From assembly GCA_964436865.1 (NCBI GenBank), contig CAYTFK010000079.1, positions 1-23,154 of the forward strand: DNA of 23,154 nt, written 5' to 3'. Below, one piece after another: positions 23,122 to 23,154 of this stretch. Every line of letters begins with the position of its first letter. Position 1 is the first letter of the stretch. The notes beneath the pieces are model-generated. The model was not told the DNA's origin. It worked only from the letters and a program-made list of their open reading frames with translations, and made no database searches. Made by a program: the position numbers and the translations under genes. Origin of the DNA: JAXGPP01 sp964436865. Its GTDB lineage: Bacteria > Planctomycetota > Planctomycetia > Pirellulales > Thermoguttaceae.

Positions 23122-23154
23122 GGTTGAACCTCCACCTCGGTCCGTGTGAGGACC
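23037..23154. other. Leader of the RNase E/G gene, cut by window edge
   Basis: Apart from the upstream ORF this holds a CCGGCG/CGCCGG stem (23082-23096) and, at the very edge, GGTCC-GTGTGA-GGACC (23139-23154). No promoter boxes are seen; they may lie beyond the window. Confidence 0.4.

Overview
The window looks like a planctomycete chromosome fragment (Pirellulales-like), probably from a metagenome assembly. The evidence is taxonomic flavour rather than a marker gene: two secreted DUF1080 (3-keto-disaccharide hydrolase) proteins, a short leucine-rich-repeat protein with the planctomycete N-terminal RFSLRSLF membrane motif, a Tat-exported FAD oxidoreductase, an MfnB homologue (C1 cofactor pathway), a large secreted GH123/DUF4091-like protein, high GC, and many signal peptides. 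A run of 100 N (19108-19207) shows it is a scaffold.

Layout. 1-830: C-terminal part of a tandem-GNAT acetyltransferase cut by the window edge. 1278-1790: small secreted Gly/Gln-rich protein. 1856-3187: an accessory-looking stretch with a possibly truncated membrane-protein gene between two copies of a ~48-bp direct repeat, then a consensus sigma70 promoter, a boxA-like element and a series of hairpins with no ORF. 3188-4299: overlapping pair of a four-helix membrane protein and an LRR protein. 4322-8367: Gdx-type SMR exporter, a DUF1080 protein, a FAD oxidoreductase with a small downstream gene, and a second DUF1080 protein. 8663-10958: lipoprotein converging on RNase D. 11301-14917: mfnB, a 71-aa conserved-looking protein and a 798-aa TolC-like envelope protein. 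14921-16875: DUF438/hemerythrin/PAS protein and a hemerythrin-domain protein behind a good promoter. 17042-20019: one 940-aa secreted GH123-like protein interrupted only by the artificial N gap. 20167-23036: alpha/beta hydrolase, ribosomal protein L21 and ribonuclease E/G, with a 40-codon upstream ORF overlapping the RNase start.

How the genes may fit together. Sugar-related secreted functions (two DUF1080 proteins, FAD oxidoreductase, GH123-like protein) fit polysaccharide scavenging. RNase E/G with L21 is a classic housekeeping neighbourhood, here without rpmA (L27). The hemerythrin pair is likely an O2/NO/iron-responsive unit. mfnB points to the C1-carrier chemistry that many planctomycetes share with methylotrophs and methanogens.

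The most unexplained part is 2605-3005: an rRNA-leader-like arrangement (TTGACA-18-TATAGT, GCTCTTTGACA, multiple stems) with no rRNA, tRNA or protein gene behind it. No CRISPR array, tRNA, rRNA gene or transposase was recognised.
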